Assembly: GCF_000341105.1 (NCBI RefSeq)
Contig: NZ_ANBB01000013.1
Coordinates: forward strand, 1 to 64,000
Direction: 5' to 3'
Source of the DNA: Nocardiopsis potens DSM 45234
GTDB taxonomy: Bacteria > Actinomycetota > Actinomycetes > Streptosporangiales > Streptosporangiaceae
Length of the DNA: 64,000 bases
Part shown: in pieces, positions 31,847 through 40,322 of the stretch
Layout: each line of letters begins with the position of its first letter
Position numbering within the stretch: position 1 is the stretch's first letter
Translations under genes and position numbers: made by a program
Notes under the pieces: model-generated
What the model was told of the DNA's origin: nothing
The model's input: the letters and a program-made list of their open reading frames with translations, nothing else
Database searches by the model: none

Positions 31847-34251
31847 CCGCGCCCGGCACCACCCGGGCGCCGGCCGGGCTGTCCAGCGGCACCCCCGACG
31901 GCATCGGCACCAGCCCCCGCCGCCCGGACGGCACCCTCAAGGCGACCGGCGAGTTCGCCTACTCCTCCGACATGTGGGCGGAGGACATGCTGTGGGGGAT
32001 GACGCTGCGCAGCCCCCACCCGCACGCCCGGATCCTGGGCATCGACACCACCGGGGCGATCGCGCTGCCCGGCGTGTACGCGGTGCTCACCCACGAGGAC
32101 GTGCCCGGGGAGAAGCGCTACGGCCTGGAGTACCGGGACCAGCCGGTGCTCGCCTTCGGCAAGGTGCGCTACCGGGGCGAGCCGGTGGCGGTCGTGGCCG
32201 CCGACCACCCGGAGACCGCCCGCCGCGCGCTGGACCGGATCAGGGTCGGCTACGAGGTGCTCGAACCGGTCTCCGACCCGCGCGCCGCCGCGTTCGACCC
32301 CGACTGCCCGCTGGTGCACGAAGAGGAGCCGCCGGAGGCCCGCGAGGAGTACGGCCGGCGCGGCAACCTGGTCCGGCACCAGCCGATCCGCACCGGCGCG
32401 TTCGCCTCCGGCGCCGCGGTGGAGGAGCTGCGCGCCCGGGCCGGCGCCGTGGTCGCCGCCGACTACGAGGTCGGCATGCAGGACCAGGCGTTCCTCGGCC
32501 CGGAGTCGGGCATGGCGGTGCCCGCCGAGGACGGCGGCGTGGACCTGTACATCGCCACCCAGTGGCTCCACGTCGACCAGCGGCAGATCGCGCCGGCCCT
32601 GGGGCTGCCCGAGGACAAGGTGCGGCTGACCCTGGCCGGGGTGGGCGGCGCGTTCGGCGCTCGCGAGGACCTGTCCATGCAGATCCACGCGTGCATGCTG
32701 GCGCTGCGCACCGGCAGGCCGGTCAAGATCGTCTACGGCCGCGAGGAGTCGTTCTACGGCCACGTGCACCGGCACCCGGCCACGATGCGCTTCGAGCACG
32801 GCGCGATGGGCGACGGGACGCTGCTCTACGCGACTCTGGAGATCGTCCTGGACGGCGGGGCCTACGCCTCGGCGACCCCGGCGGTGGTCGGCGTCGCCTC
32901 CTCGCTGGGCCTCGGCCCCTACGAGGTGCCCAACGCGCGGGTGGACGCCTACGGGGTGTACACCACCAACCCGCCGTGCGGGGCGATGCGCGGCTTCGGC
33001 GCGGTGCAGGCCTGCTTCGGCTACGAGTCGCAGATGGACCGGCTCGCCGCCGAGCTGGGCATGGACCCGGTCGACCTGCGGATCAAGAACGCCGTGTCGC
33101 AGGGGTCCCGGATCATCACCGGGCAGGAGATCGACATGCCGCTGCCCATGGCGGAGATGCTCCGGCGCTGCCGGGACATGCCGATGCCGCCCGCCCGCGA
33201 GGAGCTGGAGGACCCGTCGGACCTGCGCACCCTGCCCGGCGGCACGGGCAACACCACGCACGGCGAGGGCGTGGTGCGCGGGGTCGGCTACGGCGTCGGC
33301 CTGAAGAACCTGTGCTACTCGGAGGGGTTCGACGACCACTCCACCGCGCGGGTGCGGCTGGAGGCCGTCGGCGGCGAGCCCGCGGTGACGGTGCACACCG
33401 CCGCCGCCGAGGTCGGCCAGGGCCTGGTCACCGTCCAGGGCCAGATCGCCCGCACCGAGCTGGGCGTGGAGCGGGTGACCGTCCTCCCCGCCGACACCCG
33501 GGTGGGCTCGGCCGGCTCCTCCTCTGCGTCCCGGCAGAGCTACATGACCGGCGGCGCGGTGAAGACCGCCTGCGAGGCGGTCCGCGACCGGGTGTTCGCG
33601 CTGGCGCGGGAGCGCGGGACGATCCCCGCCGGGCACTCCGGCGAAGGGCTGTCCCTGGCCGGCGGGAAGCTGGTCTCCGCCTCCGAGGGGGTGCTGGCCT
33701 CCCTGGCCGAGCTGCTCGGGGGCGCCGCCGTCGAGGAGACCCGGGAGTACCGCCACCGGCCCACCGAGATGCTCGACCCGACCCGGGGGCAGGGCTCCTC
33801 GCACACCCAGTTCGGGATGTGCGTGCACCGCGCCGTGGTCGACGTCGACCTGGAGCTGGGCCTGGTGAAGGTGGTGGCGCTGGACGCGGTGCAGGACGTC
33901 GGCAAGGCCCTGCACCCGCAGCAGCTCGCCGGGCAGATCCAGGGCGGCGCCGCCCAGGGCCTGGGGCTGGCGCTGATGGAGGAGATCCAGGTCGAGGAGG
34001 GCCGGATCAAGAACCCGTCGTTCACCGACTACCTGATCCCCACCATCCTGGACACCCCGCCGATGCGCATCGACGTGCTGGAGCACCCCGACCCGCACTC
34101 GCCCTACGGGCTGCGCGGGGCGGGCGAGCCCCCGACGCTCTCCTCCACCCCGGCGATCGTCGCCGCGGTGCGCCATGCCACCGGCCGCCCGCTCACCCGC
34201 GCTCCGGTCCGCCCGGAGGACATCGCGGGGATCGGGCCGCGGCGGCCGTGA
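31843..34251 (+). CDS. Xanthine dehydrogenase-family molybdenum subunit
   Basis: An 802-residue large subunit holding the molybdopterin cofactor. It opens with the Ald_Xan_dh_C2-type start (GTSPRRPDGTLKATGEFAYSSDM), then the first cofactor loop GVGGAFGAREDLSMQ, GAMRGFGAVQACFGYESQMD, GQGLVTVQGQIARTELG and the active-site segment LRGAGEPPTLSSTPAI, whose Glu is the catalytic base. Start is GTG at 31843, overlapping the deaminase stop. It hydroxylates a purine ring using water. The cluster lacks a XdhC-type cofactor inserter, which must be elsewhere. Xanthine or hypoxanthine is inferred from PucR and the permease. Confidence 0.9.
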   Translation: MTAPGTTRAPAGLSSGTPDGIGTSPRRPDGTLKATGEFAYSSDMWAEDMLWGMTLRSPHPHARILGIDTTGAIALPGVYAVLTHEDVPGEKRYGLEYRDQPVLAFGKVRYRGEPVAVVAADHPETARRALDRIRVGYEVLEPVSDPRAAAFDPDCPLVHEEEPPEAREEYGRRGNLVRHQPIRTGAFASGAAVEELRARAGAVVAADYEVGMQDQAFLGPESGMAVPAEDGGVDLYIATQWLHVDQRQIAPALGLPEDKVRLTLAGVGGAFGAREDLSMQIHACMLALRTGRPVKIVYGREESFYGHVHRHPATMRFEHGAMGDGTLLYATLEIVLDGGAYASATPAVVGVASSLGLGPYEVPNARVDAYGVYTTNPPCGAMRGFGAVQACFGYESQMDRLAAELGMDPVDLRIKNAVSQGSRIITGQEIDMPLPMAEMLRRCRDMPMPPAREELEDPSDLRTLPGGTGNTTHGEGVVRGVGYGVGLKNLCYSEGFDDHSTARVRLEAVGGEPAVTVHTAAAEVGQGLVTVQGQIARTELGVERVTVLPADTRVGSAGSSSASRQSYMTGGAVKTACEAVRDRVFALARERGTIPAGHSGEGLSLAGGKLVSASEGVLASLAELLGGAAVEETREYRHRPTEMLDPTRGQGSSHTQFGMCVHRAVVDVDLELGLVKVVALDAVQDVGKALHPQQLAGQIQGGAAQGLGLALMEEIQVEEGRIKNPSFTDYLIPTILDTPPMRIDVLEHPDPHSPYGLRGAGEPPTLSSTPAIVAAVRHATGRPLTRAPVRPEDIAGIGPRRP

Positions 34252-34399
34252 TGCGGGGGCGGCGGTGGAGCGGGCCGGCCGGTGCGGCGCCCGGGGGCTT
34301 CGGCCCCGGGCTCGGTCGGCCCGGTGTTCCCCTCCTCCACACTCCGCCCCCGGCGGACCGGGGCGGCCGGGAGCGCGTGCCCGGCCCCCCGTCCGCCGC

Positions 34400-34430
34400 C
34401 CCGCGGGGCCTCCGGAGGAGGCCCCGCGGG
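34400..34430 (+). terminator. Terminator of the purine dehydrogenase operon
   Basis: CCCGCGGGGCCTCC (34400-34413) and its exact complement (34417-34430) form a 14-bp stem with loop GGA, about 150 bases beyond the last stop codon of the operon. Confidence 0.75.
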
Positions 34431-34537
34431 ACACAGGACCACCCGCTCCTCCCCCTGCGCGGGGGAGACCGCGGGGCGAAGAACCGCCCGCCCGTCTCCC
34501 GCCACCACCCTCAGCGGAGACCCTGCGGGTCGCAGAC

Positions 34538-34583
34538 CTGCCCGCCCCGGTCCGCCGGCGCCCTCGGTCGCCGGGGCGGGCAG
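34538..34583. repeat. 13-bp inverted repeat
   Basis: CTGCCCGCCCCGG (34538-34550) and CCGGGGCGGGCAG (34571-34583) are exact complements around 20 bases. It could fold in an RNA leader of the permease gene or act as a second terminator. Confidence 0.5.
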
Positions 34584-34756
34584 CCATACCGCATCGACCC
34601 CTCCGGACCCAGGAGGAACCAGGGCGCCGGGCACCGGGACACCCCCGGGTGCCCGCACCGCCCCGCCGCGCACCGCGGCGCGGGCCGCCGGTAAGGTACA
34701 CCGGCTCCGGACCGGCCCCCATGGACCGGCCCGCTGCGGCACGGCCATGACGGGCC

Positions 34757-34785
34757 TTGCCAAAGATCGATACGCAAGGTAACGA
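34757..34785 (+). promoter_or_regulatory. Promoter of the purine permease gene
   Basis: TTGCCA (34757-34762) and TAACGA (34780-34785) have an ideal 17-base spacer and match the main vegetative sigma pattern. GATCG/CGATC flank the spacer as a short inverted repeat. The leader to the ATG is about 60 bases and ends with AGGAGGGG. Confidence 0.6.
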
Positions 34786-34849
34786 TCCCCCCACTACCGG
34801 TGACCGGGCAGGGCAAGCCCGGCTCCGAATCCCTCCAGGAGGGGCAGAC

Positions 34850-36301
34850 ATGACTCAACTCGACGCGAAGGGGTCCGGGCCGGAGCAGCCGGCCCAGGCC
34901 TCCGGAACCGCTCGATCCTGGCTCGACCGGTTCTTCTTCGTCACCGAGCGCGGCTCCAGCTACGGGCAGGAGATCCGCGGTGGCCTGACCACCTTCATGG
35001 CGATGGCCTACATCATCGTCCTCAACCCGATCGTGCTCAGCGGCGCGCAGGACATCAACGGCTACGCGCCGACCTTCGCCCAGCTGACCACCATGACGGC
35101 GCTGTCCGCGGGCATCGCCACCATCCTCATGGGGGTGGTGGGGCGGGCCCCCATCGCCCTGGCGGCCGCGCTCGGCGTGATGGCCGTGGTCGCCTACCAG
35201 GCGGTGCCGCTGATGACCTGGCCGCAGGCGATGGGCCTGGTGGTCTGGCAGGGCATCGCGATCATCGTGATGGTGGTCACCGGGGTGCGCACCGCGGTGA
35301 TGAACGCGATCCCGCACAACCTCAAGCTCGCCATCGGCGTGGGCATCGGCATGTTCGTCGCGCTGATCGGCCTGAAGAACGCCGGGTTCGTCAGCGCCGG
35401 CGAGGGCAGCCTGCTCCAGCTGGGCACCACCGGGCACCTGTCCGGCTGGCCCGTGGTGGTGTTCGTCATCGGCCTGCTGGTCGCCGCGATCCTGCTGGCC
35501 CGCAAGGTGCCCGGCGCGATCTTCTACGGCATCCTCACCGCCACGGTGATCGCCATCGCCGTCACCTACGCCTTCCGCATCCCCGACGAGACCTGGGGCG
35601 ACTCGGTGCCCCGGCTGCCGGACACCCTGTTCGTCGCCCCCGACTTCAGCCTGCTCTTCCAGATCGACCTGTTCGGCGCCTGGACCCAGGCCGGGGTGGC
35701 CAGCAGCGCGGTCATCCTGTTCACCCTGGTGCTGGCCGGCTTCTTCGACGCCCTGGGCACCATCCTGGCGGTGGGCAACAAGGCCGGCCTGACCGACGAC
35801 AAGGGCCAGATGCCGCGCACCAACCAGATCCTGGCCATGGACGGCACCGGCGCCGTCACCGGCGGCCTGACCAGCTCCTCGGCCACCCTGGTGTTCGTGG
35901 AGTCCACGGCCGGCGTCACCGAGGGCGCCCGCACCGGCCTGGCCAGCGTGGTCACCGGCGGCCTGTTCCTGCTGGCGATCCTGTTCTCCCCGGTCTTCGG
36001 CATGGTCCCCGGCCAGGCGGCGTCCTGCGCGCTGGTGCTGGTGGGCGCCATGATGATGATGGGCGTCAAGGCCATCGACTGGGACGACATCTCGATCGCG
36101 GTCCCGGCGTTCCTCACCATCGCGCTGATGCCGTTCACCTACGACATCGCCACCGGCATCGGCGCCGGCATCATCTCCTACACCGTCATCAAGACGGCGA
36201 TGGGCCGGTTCCGCGAGGTCGGCTGGCTGATGTGGATCCTGACCGGGGTGTTCCTCATCGACTTCGGCCTGGCCGGGATCGAGCGGATACTCGGGATCTG
36301 A
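34850..36301 (+). CDS. NCS2-family purine permease, AzgA type
   Basis: A 483-residue membrane protein of the AzgA subgroup (adenine, guanine, hypoxanthine uptake by proton symport). Features are FFFVTERGSSYGQEIRGGLTTFMAMAYIIVLNPIVLS at the start, APIALAAALGVMAVVAY, LAGFFDALGTILAVGNKAGL (the TM8 substrate-site glutamate is replaced by Asp in this FFDALGT motif, as in the subgroup) and GGLTSSSATLVFVESTAGVTEGARTGLASVVTG. About 12-14 helices. AGGAGGGG lies six bases before the ATG. Set just after the purine dehydrogenase operon but with its own promoter, it should bring in the purines degraded there. Confidence 0.92.
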   Translation: MTQLDAKGSGPEQPAQASGTARSWLDRFFFVTERGSSYGQEIRGGLTTFMAMAYIIVLNPIVLSGAQDINGYAPTFAQLTTMTALSAGIATILMGVVGRAPIALAAALGVMAVVAYQAVPLMTWPQAMGLVVWQGIAIIVMVVTGVRTAVMNAIPHNLKLAIGVGIGMFVALIGLKNAGFVSAGEGSLLQLGTTGHLSGWPVVVFVIGLLVAAILLARKVPGAIFYGILTATVIAIAVTYAFRIPDETWGDSVPRLPDTLFVAPDFSLLFQIDLFGAWTQAGVASSAVILFTLVLAGFFDALGTILAVGNKAGLTDDKGQMPRTNQILAMDGTGAVTGGLTSSSATLVFVESTAGVTEGARTGLASVVTGGLFLLAILFSPVFGMVPGQAASCALVLVGAMMMMGVKAIDWDDISIAVPAFLTIALMPFTYDIATGIGAGIISYTVIKTAMGRFREVGWLMWILTGVFLIDFGLAGIERILGI

Positions 36302-36324
36302 CCCCTCCCCGCCCCCGTCCCCCT

Positions 36325-36374
36325 CGCAGCGGCGGTGCCCGCGTCCCCTCCCGGACGCGGGCACCGCCGCTGCG
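36325..36374. terminator. Very long bidirectional terminator
   Basis: A perfect 22-bp stem (36325-36346 and 36353-36374, arms starting CGCAGCGGCGG) with a six-base loop. It lies between the converging permease and alpha-mannosidase genes and would stop transcription from both sides. Confidence 0.88.
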
Positions 36375-36384
36375 CACCGGGGTA

Positions 36385-39300
36385 TTACGGCCGGCCGCGG
36401 CGCTCCACCCGCAGCGTGGCGATCTCGAACGGGCGCAGCTCCAGCCGGACCGCGCCCTCCTCGGCCGCCGGGGGCGGGGCCGAGTCCAGCGGGCGCTCCA
36501 GCAGGTCGACCCGGGACGCCGCGCCGGCCGGGAAGCCGAAGCCGACCCGCACCCGGGCGCGGGCGCCGCGCGCCTCGTACAGCCGCACCACCACGTCGCC
36601 CGAGCGGTCCTCGGCGAGCTTGACCGCCTCCACCACCGCCCCCGGGTGGTCGGCCTCCACCAGCGGCGGCACCGACCCGCTCCCCGGCACCCGCCGCTCG
36701 GGCAGGTTGATCCGGTAGCCCTCGCGCGCCGCGTCCACCGTCTCCGCGCCGGGCACCAGGGCGTAGCCGAACCGGTGGACGCCGTGGTCGGTGCGCGGGT
36801 CGGGGAAGCGCGGCGCGCGCAGCAGCGACAGCCGGACCGCGGTGGTGGTGCCGCCGTCCGGGCGCACCCGCCGGGACACGTCGTGGCCGTAGGTGGAGTC
36901 GTTGACCAGGGCGTGGCCGTAGTCGGGCTCGGCCACCCGGATCCAGCGGTGCGCGCACGTCTCGAACCGGGCCGCGTCCCAGGAGGTGTTGGTGTGCACC
37001 GGGCGGCGCACGTGCCCGAACTGGATCTCCGAGGCGGCGTCCTCGGCGCGCACGTCCAGCGGGAAGGCGGCCTTGAGGAACTTCTCCGACTCCCGCCAGT
37101 CCACCTCGGTGACCAGATCCACCCGGGCGGCGCCGGGCCGCAGCACCGTCCACTGCACCGCGGTGGAGTCCCCGAAGCGGCGGCGGGCCCGGACCGCGAC
37201 GCCGCCGCCCCCGGCGTCCTCCACCGCGACCTCCTCGGCTCCGTCCAGGTCGCGCACGGTGTTGCGGTAGAAGGAGTCCACGTCCCAGGCGTCCCACATG
37301 TTCGGGAAGTCCGGGTGGATCTGGAGCAGGTTGCCGCGCTCGCCCGGGGCCAGCGCCTCCCGGCCGGCGGCCAGGTCGTACACCGAGGCGAGCAGCCCGC
37401 CGGCGTCGACGGCCACCCGCAGCACCCCGTTGTCCAGCACGTGCGCGCCGCCGTCCCGGGTGTGCCGCACCTGCGGGCCGGGCCCGGCGGCGGGGGCCGC
37501 GCCCAGCGCCGGCACCCCGCCGCGGGCGTGCGGGGCCGCGTTGAACACCAGCTCCGCGCCCTGGTCCGCGCTCCCCCGCCCGGCGCCCGCCGCCAGGGCC
37601 CGCTGGGCGTCGCCGATCACCTCCTCCAGCTCCGCGGCGAGGCCGGCGTAGGTCTCGGCGGCCTCCCGGTGCACCCAGGCGATCGAGGTGCCCGGCAGGA
37701 TGTCGTGGAACTGGTGCAGCAGCACCTGCTTCCAGATCCGCTCCAGCCGGTCGTAGGGGTAGGCGGCGCCGGTGCGCACCGCCGCGGTCGCCGCCCACAG
37801 CTCCGCCTCGCGCAGCAGGTGCTCGCTGCGCCGGTTGCCCTGCTTGGTGCGGGCCTGGCTGGTGTAGGTGCCGCGGTGCAGCTCCAGGTAGAGCTCGCCG
37901 GCCCAGACCGGCGCCTGCGGGTACTCCTCCTCCGCGGCGGCGAAGAACTCCGCGGGCCGCTCCAGCCGCACCCTCGGCGAGCCCTCCAGGTCGGCCAGGC
38001 GGTCGGCGCGGCCCAGCATCTCCCGGGTGGGCCCGCCGCCGCCGTCGCCCCACCCGAACGGCACCAGGGACCGGGTGGCCGCGCCCTTGTCCCGGAAGTT
38101 GCGGGCCGCGTGCGCCAGCTCCCGGCCGGCCAGCTCGGAGTTGTAGGTGTCGGCCGGCGGGAAGTGGGTGAAGACCCGGGTGCCGTCGATGCCCTCCCAC
38201 TGGAAGGAGTGGTGCGGGAACGGGTTGGTGCGGTTCCAGGAGATCTTCTGGGTGAGGAACCAGCGCGCCCCGGCCAGCCGGACGATCTGCGGCAGCGCCG
38301 CGGAGTAGCCGAAGGAGTCGGGCAGCCACACCTCGGGGGTGTCCACCCCGAACTCCTCGGCGAAGAACCGCTTGCCGAACACGAACTGGCGGGCCATCGC
38401 CTCTCCGCCGGGCATGTTGGTGTCGGCCTCCACCCACATGCCGCCCACCGGCACGAACCGGCCCTCGGCCGCCTTCTCCTTGACCCGGGCGTAGACCTCG
38501 GGGCGGTGCTCCTTGATCCACTCCAGCTGCTGGGCCTGGGACATCGCGAAGACCAGGCCCGGGTGGTCGTCCATCAGCGCGGTGACGTTGGCCGCGGTGC
38601 GCGCCACCTTGCGCACCGTCTCGCGCAGCGGCCACAGCCAGGCCGAGTCGATGTGGGCGTGGCCCACCGCGGAGACCCGGTGCGCGCTGGCCTCGGCCGG
38701 GGCGGCCAGCGCCGGCGCGAGGGCCTCCCGGGCCCGCCCCGCGGTGCCGCCGACGTCCTGCAGGTCGACGGCGTCCAGGGCGCGCTCCAGCGCGCGCACC
38801 GCCTGCCAGCGGCGGGCCGAGTCGGCCGGCAGCTCCCGCATCAGCTGGTCCAGCACCTCGATGTCGTGCACCAGCTCCCACACCTCGGGGTCGAACAGCG
38901 CCAGGTCGACGCCGCGCACCCGGTACAGCGGCCGCTCGGGGGCGGTGGCGGCGTCGCCCAGCTCGGTGGGGCGGAACGGCGGGGCGCCCAGCACCACCGG
39001 GTTGGCGGCGGCCTCCACGAAGTACTCCGCCCGCTGCCCGCCGGCCGCCGGCGCGCCCACCCGCAGCCAGTGGTTGCGCGGGCTGAGGCCCTTCACCGCC
39101 GCGCCGCCGGCGGTGTAGGCCAGGCCCTCGCACTGGAAGCCGGGCATCCGCTCGTCGAAGCCCAGGTCGACCAGGGCCTCCACGGTGCGCCCGGCCCAGG
39201 CGCCGGGGACCTCGCCGCGGATCCGGAACCAGGTGGTGCCCCACGGCGGGCCCCACTCCTCGCCCGCCTCGGCCGGGCGGTAGGGCGCGGCCAGCCCCTC

Positions 39301-39438
39301 GGCGACCGGGACCGGTTCGCCCGGGGCGTCCCAGCGGGCGATCTCCATCGGCACCCGCTCCGGGTGCACGGCGGGGCGGATCCGCTCCTCCAGGACCCGG
39401 GCGACCCGGTCCTCCACCTGTGTGCGGTCGTCGTGCAT
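36385..39438 (-). CDS. Glycoside hydrolase family 38 alpha-mannosidase
   Basis: A 1017-residue cytoplasmic enzyme without signal peptide. The catalytic domain starts near residue 255 with VSAVGHAHIDSAWLWPLRET (zinc-binding His and Asp at about 262-264) and includes VWLPDSFGYSAALPQIV, with the likely nucleophile Asp near 374. A three-helix middle region (LHRGTYTSQARTKQGNRRSEHLLREAELW, LHQFHDILPGTSI) and long beta domains follow. The N-terminal 250 residues match the ancillary domain of bacterial class II enzymes. It releases alpha-linked mannose from glycans. ATG at 39438 has the better ribosome site (AGAGG). No sugar transporter lies nearby. Confidence 0.92.
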   Translation of the reverse strand: MHDDRTQVEDRVARVLEERIRPAVHPERVPMEIARWDAPGEPVPVAEGLAAPYRPAEAGEEWGPPWGTTWFRIRGEVPGAWAGRTVEALVDLGFDERMPGFQCEGLAYTAGGAAVKGLSPRNHWLRVGAPAAGGQRAEYFVEAAANPVVLGAPPFRPTELGDAATAPERPLYRVRGVDLALFDPEVWELVHDIEVLDQLMRELPADSARRWQAVRALERALDAVDLQDVGGTAGRAREALAPALAAPAEASAHRVSAVGHAHIDSAWLWPLRETVRKVARTAANVTALMDDHPGLVFAMSQAQQLEWIKEHRPEVYARVKEKAAEGRFVPVGGMWVEADTNMPGGEAMARQFVFGKRFFAEEFGVDTPEVWLPDSFGYSAALPQIVRLAGARWFLTQKISWNRTNPFPHHSFQWEGIDGTRVFTHFPPADTYNSELAGRELAHAARNFRDKGAATRSLVPFGWGDGGGGPTREMLGRADRLADLEGSPRVRLERPAEFFAAAEEEYPQAPVWAGELYLELHRGTYTSQARTKQGNRRSEHLLREAELWAATAAVRTGAAYPYDRLERIWKQVLLHQFHDILPGTSIAWVHREAAETYAGLAAELEEVIGDAQRALAAGAGRGSADQGAELVFNAAPHARGGVPALGAAPAAGPGPQVRHTRDGGAHVLDNGVLRVAVDAGGLLASVYDLAAGREALAPGERGNLLQIHPDFPNMWDAWDVDSFYRNTVRDLDGAEEVAVEDAGGGGVAVRARRRFGDSTAVQWTVLRPGAARVDLVTEVDWRESEKFLKAAFPLDVRAEDAASEIQFGHVRRPVHTNTSWDAARFETCAHRWIRVAEPDYGHALVNDSTYGHDVSRRVRPDGGTTTAVRLSLLRAPRFPDPRTDHGVHRFGYALVPGAETVDAAREGYRINLPERRVPGSGSVPPLVEADHPGAVVEAVKLAEDRSGDVVVRLYEARGARARVRVGFGFPAGAASRVDLLERPLDSAPPPAAEEGAVRLELRPFEIATLRVERRGRP

Positions 39439-40004
39439 GTCCACCTCTCCCATCAGGGCCCGTCGCGGTCCTCGGTCACCGGCGGCGCGCCTCCGCCGGG
39501 GCGGGGCGCGGTCGGCCGCGCCCGGCGGCGCGGGTCCCCGGCCGGCCCGCGGCGGCGGGGGCGGCCGGGAGGGGCCCGGCGGGAGGGAGCGGCCATCGGT
39601 GTGCTCCTTCCCCCGCCCGCCCCGTTCCTCCCCTGCGGCCCGGCGGCGGCAGCGGTTCCGCAGGGCGCCGGCGGGGCGGCGGGCACCCGGGCGGGCGGGC
39701 CGGATCCGGCCCGCCCGCCCCTGTCCACAGGGGAGGGCGCCACGCCCCCGCCTGTCACTCCCGGCCCCTAGGGTGGAGACCCCCTGACAGGGGCAGGCGC
39801 ACGGAGTCAGACACGGGCGCGGCGCGGGGCCGACCGGGGTGGAAGCCGGGCGGCCCCTTCTCGTCTCCTCCCGCCCCTGCCGGAGCATCGCCGCAGGGCC
39901 CCTCCGTGCTCCCCGCCCCGGCGCGGTTCCGTTCCCCCTCTCCTCCCCGGTCCGCCCGGCGCGGGTCTGGTTGAATGAGCGACCGCCGGAACGGAAAGGT
40001 GGAA
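39439..40004. other. Divergent intergenic region with 32-bp palindrome; no firm gene
   Basis: Holds a perfect 32-bp palindrome at 39689-39720 (left arm GGGCGGGCGGGCCGGA) and, just after, CCTGTCA/TGACAGG arms near 39750 and 39786 around CCCTAGGGTGG. Frames here are low-complexity Pro/Arg/Gly and match nothing. The region should contain promoters for the mannosidase and the small membrane protein. Confidence 0.5.
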
Positions 40005-40292
40005 ATGGACGAAAAACGCGGCAAGCCGTGGTTCTCCGCGCCCGCGGCGCTCATCTGCTGGGCGGTGGCGCTGTTCCTGCTGATCGGACCGGTCCCCTGG
40101 AACGGCGAGGAGTACGGCACGGGGCCCTCCTGCGAGGTGGGCATGGGCAGGGCCCTGGACGTCAGCCAGAGGTTCTACGACGACCCCGACTACTGCTCGC
40201 AGACGGCGACGCACCAGATGCGCACGGCGCTGCTGTGGATCCTCGCGTCATTGCCGTTCACGGTGGCCTGGGCCCGCCACCGGGGCGCCTGA
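40005..40292 (+). CDS. Small membrane protein of unknown function
   Basis: A 95-residue protein with two predicted membrane helices: SAPAALICWAVALFLLIGPVPW near the N-terminus and RTALLWILASLPFTVAWA near the C-terminus. Between them is an extracytoplasmic or cytoplasmic loop with two cysteines (GPSCEVGMG and DYCSQTATHQ), which could pair if the loop faces outward. The ATG at 40005 follows GGAAAGGTGGAA; an ATG at 39975 would add ten residues with no clear ribosome site. I recognise no family. Codon use is normal for the window, so it is probably a real gene. Confidence 0.6.
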   Translation: MDEKRGKPWFSAPAALICWAVALFLLIGPVPWNGEEYGTGPSCEVGMGRALDVSQRFYDDPDYCSQTATHQMRTALLWILASLPFTVAWARHRGA

Positions 40293-40322
40293 CCGCCCTC
40301 CCCCGGGGCCCGGCGGCGGTCA
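40290..40322. terminator. Hairpin spanning two converging stop codons
   Basis: TGACCGCC (40290-40297) pairs with GGCGGTCA (40315-40322) over a loop containing CCCCGGGG. The left arm contains the plus-strand stop and the right arm the minus-strand stop, so one stem serves both genes. Confidence 0.55.

Larger units (their letters stand above)
34252..34849. other. Intergenic region rich in hairpins; no gene seen
   Basis: This 598-base stretch separates the dehydrogenase operon from the permease gene. It holds the terminator at 34400-34430, a 13-bp inverted repeat at 34538-34583, a short palindrome GCCGGT/ACCGGC at 34687-34705, and the permease promoter at 34757-34785. Open frames across it are Pro/Arg-rich and carry no family motif. 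Confidence 0.6.

Noticed and set aside
34511-39256. Open frame of 1581 codons on the minus strand
   Set aside because: It is a Gly/Arg/Pro-rich shadow of the permease and mannosidase genes with no motif or ribosome site.
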